A stretch of DNA of 64,000 nt from Arenibacter arenosicollis (GTDB lineage: Bacteria > Bacteroidota > Bacteroidia > Flavobacteriales > Flavobacteriaceae), in assembly GCF_014397245.1 (NCBI RefSeq), contig NZ_JACLHY010000012.1:83386-147385 (forward strand). Reading direction: 5' to 3'. Position numbers and translations under genes: made by a program. Under the pieces are notes generated by a model. The model did no database searches and was not told where the DNA came from. It saw nothing but the letters and a program-made list of their open reading frames with translations. How positions within the stretch are numbered: the first letter of the stretch is position 1; every line of letters begins with the position of its first letter. Shown piece after piece: positions 1 through 8,978 of this stretch.

Positions 1-649
1 GTTTTATGATTTCAATAAACTCCAAAGCTTCCTCCAAGTTGAAATGTGAATGGTGGGGCTCCATCCTCAAGGCGTTGACCACCAAGGTCTTTACTCCTTT
101 TATTTTTTCCATTTCTACTTTTTCCATACTTTTCACATCGGTTAAATACACGAAGTCCTGTATTCTAAACCCAAAAACCTGCAATCTATTGTGTTGTGCC
201 TCCACGGGTATTGCCATTAAGTTCCCGATCTTAAATGGCTTATTATTTTTAATGGTGTTGATCTCTACTGCGGGTGCACCTGGATATCGATTTTCATCGG
301 CAAATATATAATGGAATCGCTCTTTAATGGAATCAACAACTCGTTCATGGCCATAGATGGGGATATCCCCTTGCCTGAAAAAAAATGGCCTAATATCATC
401 GATCCCTGCAGTATGGTCGGAATGTTCATGCGTAAATAAAATTCCATCGATCTTTACCACATTGTTGGTAAGCATTTGCTGCCTAAAGTCGGGGCCACAA
501 TCTATTACATAATTGTAGGAGTCCCAAGAAATCATTACGGATACTCGAAGCCTTTTATCCTTTTGATTATTGCTTAAACATACGGGGTGTTTGCTCCCAA
601 TTACCGGGATTCCCTGTGAAGTTCCAGTTCCTAGAAAAGTTATTTTCAA
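1..649 (-). CDS. MBL-fold metallo-hydrolase (PhnP-like), 3' end outside window
   Basis: Read on the minus strand from a TTG at 649 (no ATG is available before the conserved first beta strand, KITFLGTGTSQG). The product shows the metallo-beta-lactamase signature THEHSDHTAGIDD, which supplies the HxHxDH metal ligands, and later a conserved YLTDV segment and a VVNALR-PHHSHF segment. This is the arrangement of PhnP/RNase Z-like phosphodiesterases that Flavobacteria carry as a single cytosolic protein of about 250 residues; some 216 residues are visible and the C-terminus lies left of base 1. The substrate cannot be told from sequence; cyclic phosphodiesters are a family-based guess. It is divergent from the next gene, with a promoter for that gene in the 88-bp gap. 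Confidence 0.8.
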   Translation of the reverse strand, partial: MKITFLGTGTSQGIPVIGSKHPVCLSNNQKDKRLRVSVMISWDSYNYVIDCGPDFRQQMLTNNVVKIDGILFTHEHSDHTAGIDDIRPFFFRQGDIPIYGHERVVDSIKERFHYIFADENRYPGAPAVEINTIKNNKPFKIGNLMAIPVEAQHNRLQVFGFRIQDFVYLTDVKSMEKVEMEKIKGVKTLVVNALRMEPHHSHFNLEEALEFIEIIK

Positions 650-686
650 TCTTATATCTATTTAATCCAAATTTATAACTAATTTA

Positions 687-717
687 TTTAATAGATAGCC
701 CAAACTTTTTAACTTTG
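687..717 (+). promoter_or_regulatory. Bacteroidota-type promoter
   Basis: TTTA at 687-690, 19 bases, then TAACTTTG at 710-717. The -7 box matches the Bacteroidota consensus TAnnTTTG exactly and the -33 box matches three of four bases. The start codon of the downstream gene is at 738. Inferred from consensus only. Confidence 0.5.
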
Positions 718-737
718 CTACAAGTAAAAAAGACCCT

Positions 738-2198
738 ATGTCCACTATTTTCAAGAAAGAAATCGCTTTTACTAATGTTCCCTCAATAAAGGCGAAAACC
801 TTAAGGATAAACCTAAATCCTGATATTTATGGCACCTTTTCTGAAATTGGCGCCGGACAGGAGACATCAGGACATTTTTTCAAGTCGGGAGGTGCTTCGG
901 GAACCATTGCCAAGGCAATGAGTGCTTATGACAAAGATTTTAGCGATGCTATATATGGAATAGAGGAAGACGGAAGATATGTAACCCAGTCCAGGTTAAA
1001 AAAAATGTTGGCCCATGAAATGGAAAACATGGACAATAGGATCAGCCGCGAACAACACCCTGACCGATTATTTTTTTCCTACGCCAATACAGTGGCTACC
1101 ATTGATTTCTCCAAAAGGTATAAAGGTCATGGGTGGATTGGTATCCGTTATCAACTGGATCCCAAACAAAAGGAATTAAATGAAATTATCCTTCATATCC
1201 GTTTTAAACAGAATGAGGCGAGATTGCAACAGGAAACCTTGGGAATTGTTGGGGTAAATCTTATCTATGGTGCATTTTATAAGTACGATAAACCTAGAAA
1301 GTTACTGAAGTACCTTTACGACCATATCGACAAGGATACGGTTGAAATAGACATGGTTAATTTTTCAGGTCCCAATTTTGCGGAAGTCGATAATAGATTA
1401 ATGAGTTTGCAGCTTGTTAAAAATGATATGACGGACGCCGTAATGTTTGGTCCCGATGGCAATAATCTTTTACCGGCGACCCTTCTTTACAAAAAGAATA
1501 TTTTGGCCCTGCGCGGAAGCTTTAGACCTGTGACCAATGTGAATATGGATATGTTTAAAAAATCCTATGAAATATTCATTAGGGAACCTAGTGTCGAGGA
1601 AGAAAATACCATTGTTATTTTTGAAATTACACTCTCCAACCTCCGGGCTTCAGGGGAAATAGATGAACAGGATTTTATGGACCGAGCAGAACTTTTATGT
1701 TCCTTGGGCCATACCGTAATGATCTCCAAATTCCAGGAGTACTTTAAGCTAGTAGAATATTTTAGCAATTATACCAAGTCCAAAATTGGTCTTACCATGG
1801 GGGTAAATAATTTGGTGGATATTTTTGATGAGAAATATTACCGTCATTTGAGCGGCGGTATCCTAGAAGCTTTTGGTAAGTTATTCTTTAAGGACCTTAA
1901 AGTGTACCTATATCCCATGCGCAATGAGGAAACCGGCCAAATCATGACCAGTAATACCATAAAAGTACATCCGAGAATGAAAGAATTGTACAAATTCTTT
2001 AAATACAATGGAAAGGTGATGGATATTATTGATTACGATCCGGAAATTTTACATGTTTTCTCAAGGGATGTTCTCAAAAAAATAATTAATGGTGAAGAAG
2101 GATGGGAATCTGTACTTCCAGAGGGTATTGCGGAAATAATAAAAAAGAAGAAATTATTTATCCGTAAACCCAAAGAGGAAGAACAGGAAAAAGTATAA
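738..2198 (+). CDS. Conserved protein of unknown function (486 aa)
   Basis: A 486-residue soluble protein with no signal peptide or membrane segment. The N-terminal third has a strongly conserved-looking Gly/Ser-rich stretch (GAGQETSGHFFKSGGASGTI, about residues 38-57) followed by AKAMSAYDKDFSDAIYG and RYVTQSRLKKML. I recall this family as widespread in Flavobacteria and present in some cyanobacteria and plants, with inconsistent names (TonB-dependent receptor, nicotinate-nucleotide adenylyltransferase). Neither name fits: there is no beta-barrel plug and no HxGH nucleotidyltransferase motif. The C-terminal end is very Lys/Glu-rich. It is monocistronic, with its own promoter and a bidirectional terminator behind it. 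Function is left open. Confidence 0.85.
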   Translation: MSTIFKKEIAFTNVPSIKAKTLRINLNPDIYGTFSEIGAGQETSGHFFKSGGASGTIAKAMSAYDKDFSDAIYGIEEDGRYVTQSRLKKMLAHEMENMDNRISREQHPDRLFFSYANTVATIDFSKRYKGHGWIGIRYQLDPKQKELNEIILHIRFKQNEARLQQETLGIVGVNLIYGAFYKYDKPRKLLKYLYDHIDKDTVEIDMVNFSGPNFAEVDNRLMSLQLVKNDMTDAVMFGPDGNNLLPATLLYKKNILALRGSFRPVTNVNMDMFKKSYEIFIREPSVEEENTIVIFEITLSNLRASGEIDEQDFMDRAELLCSLGHTVMISKFQEYFKLVEYFSNYTKSKIGLTMGVNNLVDIFDEKYYRHLSGGILEAFGKLFFKDLKVYLYPMRNEETGQIMTSNTIKVHPRMKELYKFFKYNGKVMDIIDYDPEILHVFSRDVLKKIINGEEGWESVLPEGIAEIIKKKKLFIRKPKEEEQEKV

Positions 2199-2218
2199 TT
2201 TATTAGTATGCATATAAA

Positions 2219-2260
2219 GAGGCTGTCCTAAACATAAAGATTAAGGCAGCCTCTTTTTAT
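2219..2260. terminator. Bidirectional Rho-independent terminator
   Basis: Stem GAGGCTG(t)CCT at 2219-2229 pairs with AGGCAGCCTC at 2243-2252, followed by TTTTT. It lies between two convergent genes (stops at 2198 and 2271) and is preceded by A residues on the other strand, so it can serve both. Confidence 0.8.
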
Positions 2261-2270
2261 TTCCTACTTT

Positions 2271-2720
2271 TTACAGTAATTGAGCGGCATGATCTTTGGT
2301 TTTAACTTTTTCAATCACCTTTTCCACTACTCCGTCCCCATCAATCACAAAAGTCATTCTATGAATACCATCATATTTTTTTCCCATAAACTGTTTTGGT
2401 CCCCAAACACCAAATATATTAAGTAATGTATGGTCCTCATCTGCCAACAAGGGAAATGGAAATTGATACTTATTCTTAAAACTAAGCTGCCTTTTTTGCG
2501 AATCCGCACTTACGCCAAGCAGCTCATAACCCTGGGCTTTTAGTTCGGAATAATTATCCCTTAAATTACAAGCTTCCGCCGTACATCCTGGTGTATTTGC
2601 CTTAGGATAGAAAAAGACTATTAATTTTTTCCCCTGGTAATCGGACAATTTTATATCGTTGCCATTTTCGTCCTTGGCTGAAAACGAGGGTACCTTATCC
2701 CCTACTTTTAAAGTGTTCAT
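2271..2720 (-). CDS. bcp: Thioredoxin-dependent peroxiredoxin, BCP/PrxQ type
   Basis: A 149-residue peroxiredoxin that reduces hydrogen and alkyl hydroperoxides in the cytosol using thioredoxin. The active-site block PKANTPGCTAEAC places the peroxidatic cysteine at 46 and the resolving cysteine at 51, the C-X4-C spacing of the BCP/PrxQ subfamily. The N-terminal VGDKVPSFSAKDENG and the FFYP strand are typical, and the length equals that of BCP. It is single and convergent with the preceding gene and divergent from nth. The neighbouring DNA-repair gene could suggest an oxidative-damage theme, but nothing in the sequence shows co-regulation. Confidence 0.95.
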   Translation of the reverse strand: MNTLKVGDKVPSFSAKDENGNDIKLSDYQGKKLIVFFYPKANTPGCTAEACNLRDNYSELKAQGYELLGVSADSQKRQLSFKNKYQFPFPLLADEDHTLLNIFGVWGPKQFMGKKYDGIHRMTFVIDGDGVVEKVIEKVKTKDHAAQLL

Positions 2721-2807
2721 AGTTAAAATTTAATTAAATTTATATCGAAAAAGAAACCCGTTTTTATGGGCGTTCCTTAGTTTTAGAGTTATAAAATTAC
2801 GTAATAA

Positions 2808-3473
2808 ATGACGAAAGCGGAAAAAGTAAACTTTACCATTGAAACTTTACAAGCACTTTACCCGACCATTCCTGTTCCACTAAACCACAAAGATCCCTAT
2901 ACCCTTTTAATTGCTGTATTATTATCTGCGCAAAGTACGGATGTCCGTGTCAATAAGATTACGCCATTATTATTTGCCAAAGCGGACAATCCCTATGATA
3001 TGGTAAAAATGACAGCCGATGAGATTAGGGAAATAATTAAACCTGTTGGTCTATCCCCAATGAAATCGAAGGGAATTTACGGACTTTCTAAAATCTTAAT
3101 TGAAAAATATGAAGGACAAGTTCCTAAAGAGATTGAATTATTGGAACAATTGCCAGCAGTTGGACACAAAACTGCGAGCGTAGTGGTTTCCCAAGCATTT
3201 GGCATTCCTGCGTTTCCTGTAGACACCCATATACACAGACTCATGTACAGATGGGGATTTTCCAACGGAAAAAATGTGGTTCAAACTGAAAGGGATGCCA
3301 AAAGATTATTTCCAAAAGAAATATGGAACGATCTTCATTTACAGATTATATGGTACGGACGGGAATACTCACCGGCAAGGGGATGGAATTTGGAAAAAGA
3401 CATTATAACCAAGAAAATTGGCAGAAAACCAGTGTTACAAGCCTATTATAAAGCAAAAAATCCCAACTCGTAA
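2808..3473 (+). CDS. nth: Endonuclease III-like DNA glycosylase/AP lyase lacking the Fe-S cluster
   Basis: A 221-residue HhH-GPD base-excision-repair enzyme that would remove oxidised pyrimidines and nick abasic sites. The helix-hairpin-helix LPAVGHKTASVVV carries the catalytic lysine at 121, and VDTHIHR carries the catalytic aspartate at 139, matching K120/D138 of E. coli Nth. Unlike the classical enzyme there is no C-terminal C-X6-C-X2-C-X5-C motif: the protein contains no cysteine at all, and the region after IIWYGREYSPARGW continues as DIITKKIGRKP. It therefore cannot bind the [4Fe-4S] cluster. Iron-free Nth variants are, as I recall, found elsewhere in Flavobacteria. The stop codon lies inside the terminator loop. 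Confidence 0.93.
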   Translation: MTKAEKVNFTIETLQALYPTIPVPLNHKDPYTLLIAVLLSAQSTDVRVNKITPLLFAKADNPYDMVKMTADEIREIIKPVGLSPMKSKGIYGLSKILIEKYEGQVPKEIELLEQLPAVGHKTASVVVSQAFGIPAFPVDTHIHRLMYRWGFSNGKNVVQTERDAKRLFPKEIWNDLHLQIIWYGREYSPARGWNLEKDIITKKIGRKPVLQAYYKAKNPNS

Positions 3474-3486
3474 GGTGGGATTTTTT
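3455..3486 (+). terminator. Rho-independent terminator of nth
   Basis: AAAAAATCCCA pairs with TGGGATTTTTT around an 11-base loop that contains the nth stop codon TAA at 3471-3473. The T-run ends at 3486. Confidence 0.8.
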
Positions 3487-3705
3487 GTGCTAGTTTAAAT
3501 TATTTTCAAACTGAACATTATTATATTCAATTATTTGCAATGATTTGGAATAGCCCAATAGGAACTTGATAGTTTCAGGACTTGCTTTCGCAAGTTTACA
3601 CTTGTTTCGATGCTCAGAGTAAATTTTTTCCATAGGATTATAGTATTGTTATGTTAAGATAACGCCACTAAATTGGAAATATTGTACTCTTCGACCTATG
3701 ACCTG

Positions 3706-4287
3706 TTAATTCGTTAAAACGATATTATTCTTTTCTATGATTTTTCTTAGGTTAATAAGCGCATATCTCATTCTCCCTAATGCAGTATTAATACTAACAC
3801 CGGTGTTTTCTGAAATTTCCTTGAAGCTCATATCCCTGTAAATACGCATTAACAGAACTTCTTTTTGATCATCGGGTAATTCCTCGATCAATAAATTTAA
3901 ATCTGAATCAATCTGATCTTTGATTAGCTGCTTTTCAACATTTAGTTTATCATCACCAATTACAGAAAAGATATTAAAATCATCATTCCCTTCGAACATT
4001 GGCATTCTTTTGTTCCTTCTAAAGTGATCAATTACCAAGTTATGGGCAATTCTCATAACCCAAGGCAAAAACTTACCTTCTTCGCTATAATTACCCTTTT
4101 TTAAGGTTTTAATTACTTTAATAAAGGTATCCTGAAAAATGTCTTCTGAAACATCACGGTCCAAAACCTTAGAATAAATAAAGCTACTAATACGTTGGTT
4201 GTGCCTGTTGATCAAAACCTCTAAAGCTTTTTCATTACCATTAATGTAATCCTTTACTAATACTGAGTCATCTATTTGCAGTTCCAT
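3706..4287 (-). CDS. ECF-type RNA polymerase sigma factor, copy A
   Basis: A 193-residue group-4 sigma factor. Region 2 is at about residues 10-95 (HNQRISSFIYSKVLDRD, EDIFQDTFIKVIKTL, KFLPWVMRIAHNLVIDHFRR) and region 4, a helix-turn-helix, at about 130-185 (LPDDQKEVLLMRIYRDMSFKEI, NTALGRMRYAL). It has about 34 differences over 193 positions from the neighbouring copy B, so roughly 82% identity. No anti-sigma gene is adjacent to either copy. In Flavobacteria a sigma gene of this kind commonly lies beside uvrA (established as a recollection, not checked). Start ATG at 4287 equals the start chosen for copy B. Confidence 0.93.
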   Translation of the reverse strand: MELQIDDSVLVKDYINGNEKALEVLINRHNQRISSFIYSKVLDRDVSEDIFQDTFIKVIKTLKKGNYSEEGKFLPWVMRIAHNLVIDHFRRNKRMPMFEGNDDFNIFSVIGDDKLNVEKQLIKDQIDSDLNLLIEELPDDQKEVLLMRIYRDMSFKEISENTGVSINTALGRMRYALINLRKIIEKNNIVLTN

Positions 4288-5026
4288 ACAAATTATTGTT
4301 TTTTGGTTAAACTAGGGGGCCTCCCCTTTCGGTTCGGACTTTTTTTTATTACTTCTTCTCTAAATGAAGACTAAAAATCTTCTTTGTTGATTAGTAACAG
4401 GATAAAAGTATATAAATGCTCATGTGTGAAAAAAACTATGTTGTAAAACCCCCATTAATTGATGTCAAATGCCGATTTTCTTATTTTACACATAATAATT
4501 GGCCAAAATTGAAGTTAGATGGGCTTAAAGGGACTACCAGAAAGAGTATAAAATATTATAGGTACAGTTAATGGCAGATAGACCTATATAATAAGGAGTA
4601 GGAATACCCCAACTGTAACGAACAAGTAAATTCCTTGTCTATGGAGTTTATGCGCAAAAAGTAATTGGAAAAATATATGATACCCTAGAATGGAGTGTTT
4701 GTAGCACTGTTTAAAGCCATTACATAACCATTCCCTATACTACATATGGCCAAGAAGCAACCAATACGTTAACGACTAAGTAAAGACTCTGGGCCAAACA
4801 ATTGGAATTTCCTAGTTTAAACAATGTTCCTGCAGTTCATCATTACATTTAATGATGTGCAGCGATTTAGAGTAATTCAGTAAAAAATCTATTTTCGACC
4901 TGCGTGTGGACATTATAGTGCATTTGTTCTTAGTAGTAACGGTAAATTTCTTCATAATAATATACGTCTATGGACAAATAACGCAAGTGTTATGAAGAAA
5001 TTAACTAAAGCCAGTTATAAAGCCTA
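4288..5026. other. Intergenic region between the two sigma genes
   Basis: 739 bp with no convincing ORF, RNA gene or strong hairpin on either strand. The left part is the upstream region of sigma copy A. The right end just downstream of copy B (about 5010-5026, TTAATTCGTTAAAA) repeats the sequence that spans the end of copy A (about 3706-3720), as expected after a tandem duplication. Confidence 0.6.
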
Positions 5027-5608
5027 TTAATTCGTTAAAATTATATTGTGCTTTTCTACGATCTTACGAAGGTTAATAAGTGCATAACGCATCCTGCCCA
5101 GGGCAGTATTGATACTTACTCCCGTATTTTCGGATATTTCCTTAAAGCTCATATCCTTATATAAACGCATCTCCAAGACATCCATTTGATCCTTGGGCAA
5201 TTCTTTGATCAATATATTAAGGTCAAGATCTATTTGATCTTTAATAAGTTGTCTTTCTGCATTTAACTTGTCATCACTTATTATGGAGAAGATATTAAAA
5301 TCACTATTGCCTTCAAACCTAGGCATTCGTTTATTCTTCCTAAAGTAGTCGATAATTAAGTTATGTGAAATCCGCATTACCCAAGGTAAAAATTTTCCCT
5401 CTTCATTGTAATTGCCCTTTTTTAAGGTCTTTATGACCTTAATAAAGGTATCCTGAAAAATATCTTCGGTAGTTTCCCGATCTTGGACTTTGGAATAAAT
5501 AAAACTGCTAAGTCGTTGGTTATGACGGTTGATCAATGTCTCCAGGGCCTTTTCGTCCCCGTTCATGTAGTCTCTTACTAATACTGAATCTTCAATTAAT
5601 AGTTCCAT
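5027..5608 (-). CDS. ECF-type RNA polymerase sigma factor, copy B
   Basis: A 193-residue group-4 sigma factor, paralogue of the gene at 3706-4287. The ATG at 5608 is preferred over an upstream in-frame ATG at 5662 because it gives the same length and the same N-terminus (MELLIEDSVLVRDY against MELQIDDSVLVKDY). Region 2 core EDIFQDTFIKVIKTLKKGNY and the region 4 segment SFKEISENTGVSINTALGR are unchanged between copies, so both should recognise similar promoters. Differences concentrate in the linker (FNIFSIISDDKLNAERQ) and region 4 entry (LPKDQMDVLEMRLYKD). It is divergent from uvrA. No anti-sigma factor is seen. Confidence 0.92.
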   Translation of the reverse strand: MELLIEDSVLVRDYMNGDEKALETLINRHNQRLSSFIYSKVQDRETTEDIFQDTFIKVIKTLKKGNYNEEGKFLPWVMRISHNLIIDYFRKNKRMPRFEGNSDFNIFSIISDDKLNAERQLIKDQIDLDLNILIKELPKDQMDVLEMRLYKDMSFKEISENTGVSINTALGRMRYALINLRKIVEKHNIILTN

Positions 5609-5826
5609 ACAAATTACTTTTTTTAGGCTAAAATGCCATACCTGTTTCTGTGACAAGTGCATTAGAGCGAATAGGATTTTAAAAAAGTAATTGTGTACGT
5701 ATAGGCTATTTAGGGTTTATTTCGCATCAAATATAGAAAAAATTCTTTCGATTCAATGCACTTTCCTATAATGAATAATATTTATATGTAAGACAAAGGC
5801 TACTAGCTAATAAAATTCACATATCG

Positions 5827-5834
5827 TATCTTTG
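5827..5834 (+). promoter_or_regulatory. Candidate -7 box for uvrA
   Basis: TATCTTTG matches the Bacteroidota -7 consensus TAnnTTTG and lies 17 bases before the uvrA ATG. No TTTG-like -33 box is present at the standard spacing, so this is weaker than the promoters at 23095 and 27880. Confidence 0.4.
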
Positions 5835-5851
5835 CAAACTTAAATACGCAT

Positions 5852-8635
5852 ATGGCCATCTTAACAGACGTTGATCCCAAACATAATATTATAATTAAAG
5901 GAGCAAAGCTCCATAATTTAAAGAATATAGATGTTGTAATACCACGGAATAAACTAGTGGTCATTACCGGCTTGTCAGGTTCCGGAAAATCCAGTTTGGC
6001 TTTCGATACCCTTTACGCAGAAGGACAAAGAAGATATGTGGAAAGTTTGTCCTCCTATGCGCGACAGTTTTTGGGAAAATTGGACAAACCCAAGGTAGAT
6101 TATATTAAAGGTATAGCTCCGGCCATTGCCATTGAACAAAAGGTAAACTCTACCAATCCCAGGTCTACAGTTGGAACCTCAACTGAAATATATGATTATT
6201 TAAAATTAATGTTTGCGCGTATTGGGCGTACTTTCTCCCCAATATCCGGCAAGGAGGTGAAAAAACATACGGTTTCGGACGTTGTGGAACATATAAAGAC
6301 CTTTGAAGAAGGCACCAAAATGCTTTTGCTTGCCCCTATCAAGATCAGTGAAGATAGAGACCCCTATAAATCGCTACAATTATTCTCCAAACAGGGATTT
6401 GCCAGAATTCTGCACAATGGAGAGGTTACCAGAATAGATGAGGATTTAAAGGACGTAGGTCGGGAATTTGAACTAGTGGTAGACCGAATCATATATAAAA
6501 ACGACGAGGATTTTTTTAATAGATTGGGCAATGCCATAGATACGGCCTTTTTTGAAGGAAAGGGCCAATGCCTTGTTCAGGAACTTGCTACAGGCAAAAG
6601 AACCCATTTTAGCAATAAGTTCGAAATGGACGGAATGCAATTTCTGGAACCCAATGTACACCTGTTCAGTTTTAACAACCCATATGGTGCCTGTCCCAAA
6701 TGTGAAGGCTATGGGGATGTTATAGGTATAGATGAAGACTTGGTTATTCCTAACACTTCACTTTCCGTTTATGAAAACGCCATATTTCCATGGCGAGGGG
6801 AAAGTATGGGATGGTACCGGGATGAATTGGTGAATGTGGCATACAAATTCGATTTTCCTATCCATAAACCTTGGTATCAGTTATCGGATGAACAAAAACA
6901 ACTGGTTTGGGAAGGAAACAACTATTTTACCGGTATCCATAAATTCTTTTCGGGACTGGAAGAAAAGAGTTACAAAATACAAAACAGGGTAATGTTATCC
7001 CGATATCGCGGCAAAACCAAATGCAGCACCTGTAAGGGAAGGCGTTTAAGGAAGGAGACCGACTATGTAAAAGTTTCGGGAAAATCAATTTCCGATCTTG
7101 TAGAATTGCCCATAGAAGACCTTATCAACTTTTTTAAGGAGATTAAGCTTAGTTCCAATGATCGGAAAATTGTAGAGCGATTACTAAAGGAAATAGAAAG
7201 TAGATTGGGATTTTTATATAATGTAGGACTTAGTTATTTAACATTAAATAGAAAATCCAATTCCTTATCCGGTGGGGAAAGTCAACGCATAAATTTGGCA
7301 ACATCATTGGGGAGTAGCTTGGTAGGCTCCATGTACATCCTGGACGAACCCAGTATTGGACTCCACCCAAAGGATACCGAAAACTTAATTACTGTTTTAA
7401 AATCGCTTCGGGATTTAGGCAATACCGTTATAGTGGTGGAACATGATGAGGATATAATGAATGCCGCAGACGAGGTAATCGATATTGGCCCAAAAGCTGG
7501 CACACATGGCGGTGAGGTAGTAGCACATGGCACCATGGATGAAATTCTTAAATCCGATTCCCTTACAGCCTCTTACCTCAATGGCAGTATGGAAATTGCC
7601 GTACCCAAAACAAGAAGACCCTTCAAAAATTATATTGAAATTAAGGGAGCGAGGGAAAACAACCTTAAAAATATAGATGTAATCTTCCCTTTAAACATAT
7701 TAACGGTTATTACCGGGGTTTCGGGAAGTGGTAAAAGTACGTTGGTAAAAAAATTATTGTACCCCATAATTTTAAAGGAGCTTGGAGGTTACGGAGAAAA
7801 AGCAGGGCAGTTTAGCTCCATGGAAGGAAAATTTGGATCCCTAAAGCATGTGGAATACGTTGATCAGAACCCCATAGGAAGATCCTCCAGATCTAACCCT
7901 GTCACCTACATAAAAGCTTATGACGATATCCGTAACCTTTTTGCAAGTCAGAAATTAAGCAAATTAAGAGGATATCAGCCCAAACACTTTTCTTTTAACG
8001 TAGATGGTGGTAGGTGTGAAAAATGTAAAGGCGAGGGTGAGATTACGGTGGAAATGCAGTTTATGGCCGATGTACATTTGGAATGTGAAACCTGCCAAGG
8101 TAAAAGATTTAAAAAAGAAGTCTTGGAAGTAAAATTTGAAGATGCCAACATAGACAACATCCTTAATATGACCATTGATGATGCGGTGGACTTCTTTGAA
8201 AAAAACAATCAATCCAAAATAGTAACAAAACTAAAACCCCTCCAAGATGTTGGCTTGGGGTATGTAACATTGGGACAATCCTCCTCTACCCTTTCCGGAG
8301 GCGAAGCCCAGCGTATAAAATTGGCATCGTTTTTAGTAAAAGGAAATACCAAGGACAAGGCCTTATTTATTTTTGATGAACCTACTACAGGCCTACATTT
8401 CCACGATATAAAGAAATTACTTAAATCGTTTGATGCTTTAATAGCCAAGGGACATTCCATAATTGTAATTGAACACAATATAGATTTGATCAAATGTGCC
8501 GATTACATAATAGACTTAGGTCTAGAGGGAGGAAATAAAGGAGGCCAACTTTTGGTTCAGGGTACACCAGAAAGCGTTGCAAAGAACAAAACCTCCTACA
8601 CTGCCAAGTATTTAAAAGAAAAATTACCCCAATAG
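5852..8635 (+). CDS. uvrA: Excinuclease ABC subunit A (UvrA)
   Basis: A 927-residue damage-recognition ATPase of nucleotide excision repair, which loads UvrB on DNA lesions. It contains two ABC ATPase modules: Walker [10 protein letters not shown] at residues 40-48 and GVSGSGKST at 622-630, signature sequences [12 protein letters not shown] and [12 protein letters not shown], and Walker B segments [11 protein letters not shown] and [11 protein letters not shown]. The zinc modules are seen as CPKCEGYG with CSTCKGRR, and CEKCKGEG with CETCQGKR. Length is close to the 940 residues of E. coli UvrA. Flavobacteria often carry more than one uvrA; only this one is in the window. It stands alone, divergent from the sigma genes. 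Confidence 0.97.
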   Translation: MAILTDVDPKHNIIIKGAKLHNLKNIDVVIPRNKLVVITGLSGSGKSSLAFDTLYAEGQRRYVESLSSYARQFLGKLDKPKVDYIKGIAPAIAIEQKVNSTNPRSTVGTSTEIYDYLKLMFARIGRTFSPISGKEVKKHTVSDVVEHIKTFEEGTKMLLLAPIKISEDRDPYKSLQLFSKQGFARILHNGEVTRIDEDLKDVGREFELVVDRIIYKNDEDFFNRLGNAIDTAFFEGKGQCLVQELATGKRTHFSNKFEMDGMQFLEPNVHLFSFNNPYGACPKCEGYGDVIGIDEDLVIPNTSLSVYENAIFPWRGESMGWYRDELVNVAYKFDFPIHKPWYQLSDEQKQLVWEGNNYFTGIHKFFSGLEEKSYKIQNRVMLSRYRGKTKCSTCKGRRLRKETDYVKVSGKSISDLVELPIEDLINFFKEIKLSSNDRKIVERLLKEIESRLGFLYNVGLSYLTLNRKSNSLSGGESQRINLATSLGSSLVGSMYILDEPSIGLHPKDTENLITVLKSLRDLGNTVIVVEHDEDIMNAADEVIDIGPKAGTHGGEVVAHGTMDEILKSDSLTASYLNGSMEIAVPKTRRPFKNYIEIKGARENNLKNIDVIFPLNILTVITGVSGSGKSTLVKKLLYPIILKELGGYGEKAGQFSSMEGKFGSLKHVEYVDQNPIGRSSRSNPVTYIKAYDDIRNLFASQKLSKLRGYQPKHFSFNVDGGRCEKCKGEGEITVEMQFMADVHLECETCQGKRFKKEVLEVKFEDANIDNILNMTIDDAVDFFEKNNQSKIVTKLKPLQDVGLGYVTLGQSSSTLSGGEAQRIKLASFLVKGNTKDKALFIFDEPTTGLHFHDIKKLLKSFDALIAKGHSIIVIEHNIDLIKCADYIIDLGLEGGNKGGQLLVQGTPESVAKNKTSYTAKYLKEKLPQ

Positions 8636-8978
8636 TTACGGGAATTGGATATAGTCTCTGTTTTAAAGTTTCAATTTCCTAAAATCGGCTACCTTTGGTA
8701 ACTGATTACCATATACTGATTACTATCCACTGTTTTTCGTTTACTGTTTACAGTTTACTGAATACTGATTTCCAGTTACTAAATATTTTCCCACTTAAGT
8801 CCTTAAAATAATTACTTCGAATTTCGTTATGGGCTGTTCTTAAAATCACTGAGAATTGTTTATAACTTATAAGTATCTAATAGTCAATCACTTAAACTAG
8901 TTATCGATTTTTTGGCATGCTGTTTGGTATATACAAACTGAATGTGAATAGTTGCATTCTAATTTAAAACCTTATATC
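8636..8978. other. Intergenic region after uvrA
   Basis: 343 bp without a gene. Its one visible structure is the ACTG-phased low-complexity stretch at 8701-8784, listed separately. No terminator hairpin for uvrA was found. Confidence 0.6.
8701..8784. repeat. Imperfect ACTG-phased short repeats
   Basis: About six copies of a degenerate ACTGATTAC / ACTGTTTAC unit spaced 7-15 bases apart (ACTGATTACC, ACTGATTACT, CACTGTTTT, TACTGTTTAC, TACTGAATAC, TACTGATTTCC). Non-coding in all frames. I know of no assigned role. Confidence 0.55.

Noticed and set aside
6..447. Short ORFs on both strands at the left end
   Set aside because: They overlap the MBL-fold hydrolase reading frame on the minus strand, which has the full HxHxDH motif.
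3581..3597. Hairpin ACTTGCTTTCGCAAGT as terminator for the sigma gene
   Set aside because: Short stem and no T-run on either strand.
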